From Novosphingobium sp. SG751A (lineage in GTDB: Bacteria > Pseudomonadota > Alphaproteobacteria > Sphingomonadales > Sphingomonadaceae): DNA of 64,000 nucleotides. This document shows positions 63,868-64,000 of this stretch, piece after piece (within the stretch, counting starts at the first letter, position 1; each line of letters opens with the position of its first letter). The translations under genes and the position numbers were made by a program. The notes below the pieces were generated by a model. That model had not been told where the DNA came from. It ran no database searches and was given only the letters and a program-made list of their open reading frames with translations. The stretch covers positions 1 to 64,000 of the forward strand of contig NZ_JABGCB010000001.1 in NCBI RefSeq assembly GCF_013149295.1. Direction: 5' to 3'.

Positions 63868-64000
63868 ATGCTGTTGCGAATAATTGAGGATTTCCTGTGC
63901 CGTACCGGCATGCCGTGGACCAAGTTCGGGCGCATTGTCGCCCATGATCCGCGCCTTGTGGGCGATATGCGCAATGGGCGCAGTCCCCGGTCCGATCTGG
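63868..64000 (+). CDS. partial gene for a small HTH-like protein (runs off right edge)
   Basis: From ATG 63868, behind AAGGGGG, an open frame continues to the window end (44 codons). It begins MLLRIIEDFLCRTGMPWTKF and continues with GRIVAHDPRLVGDMRNGRSP. The pattern TGMPxTxFGR...DPRLVxDLRNGR suggests a short Xre-like helix-turn-helix protein, by impression only. It faces away from the S24 repressor gene across about 110 bp that contain the palindromic operator, so co-regulation is possible. Confidence 0.6.
   Translation, partial: MLLRIIEDFLCRTGMPWTKFGRIVAHDPRLVGDMRNGRSPRSDL

Overview
This window is high-GC chromosomal DNA from an alphaproteobacterium, most likely a sphingomonad close to Novosphingobium (inference from gene content and order). 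The indicators are a dusB-ntrB-ntrC-ntrY-ntrX-hfq-hflX block, an Hfq with two Sm domains in one chain, fused IspDF, class I lysyl-tRNA synthetase, the rpmF-plsX-fabH-ihfA-merR block, and a PrsK/PrsR/EpsB-type exopolysaccharide control locus. I see no prophage, transposase, CRISPR array or rRNA.

Layout. 1-6.8 kb: a uronate/pectin-monomer catabolic locus (kdgK, kduD, kduI, a LacI-type regulator, uxaA, a 2-keto-4-pentenoate hydratase-like enzyme and a hexuronate-type MFS permease) carrying three near-identical 16-bp operators. 6.8-17.2 kb: mazG, then the nitrogen-regulatory block on the minus strand with hfq and hflX at its end. 17.3-21.7 kb: ispDF, a small secreted protein and pncC, then lipA-ratA and a beta-carbonic anhydrase. 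21.8-32.6 kb: a TPR exported protein, gyrA, a DUF952 protein, trmFO, an EF-hand protein, a phytoene-synthase-like protein, an AHH-nuclease-like gene with an overlapping partner, and recJ. 32.7-33.1 kb: four tandem tRNA-Glu genes. 33.3-36.1 kb: phoR-phoU-phoB with two Pho boxes but no pst genes. 36.2-39.8 kb: an APC permease, panB and a TerC/DUF475 protein. 40-45 kb: PrsR, PrsK and a polyprenyl glycosylphosphotransferase. 45-53 kb: a chemoreceptor, a membrane protein, an M28 peptidase, ettA, an RcnB-like protein and a prolyl-4-hydroxylase-like protein. 53-64 kb: class I lysS, an XPD/DinG-type helicase, sixA, merR-ihfA-fabH-plsX-rpmF, a MAPEG protein, an MBL hydrolase, a thioredoxin-like protein, and an S24 repressor facing a partial gene at the right edge.

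How the genes work together. The uronate genes converge on 2-keto-3-deoxygluconate (KDG): KduI and KduD from unsaturated uronates, UxaA from altronate. KdgK then phosphorylates KDG, and the shared operators suggest one LacI-type repressor for all of them. NtrB/C and NtrY/X are two nitrogen-sensing pairs placed next to the RNA chaperone Hfq. PhoR/U/B are bracketed by their own Pho boxes. PrsK/PrsR probably control exopolysaccharide and PEP-CTERM genes, including the adjacent sugar transferase.

Most notable signals beyond ordinary genes: (1) a roughly 210-bp composite palindromic repeat present three times at gene ends, with compensatory changes in its stems; (2) the three-operator uronate regulon; (3) a probable CTG start for hflX; (4) a perfect palindrome between the -35 and -10 of a probably leaderless S24 repressor gene; (5) an AHH-nuclease-like gene overlapping an unrecognised partner. 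All assignments come from reading the sequence; no database searches were run.
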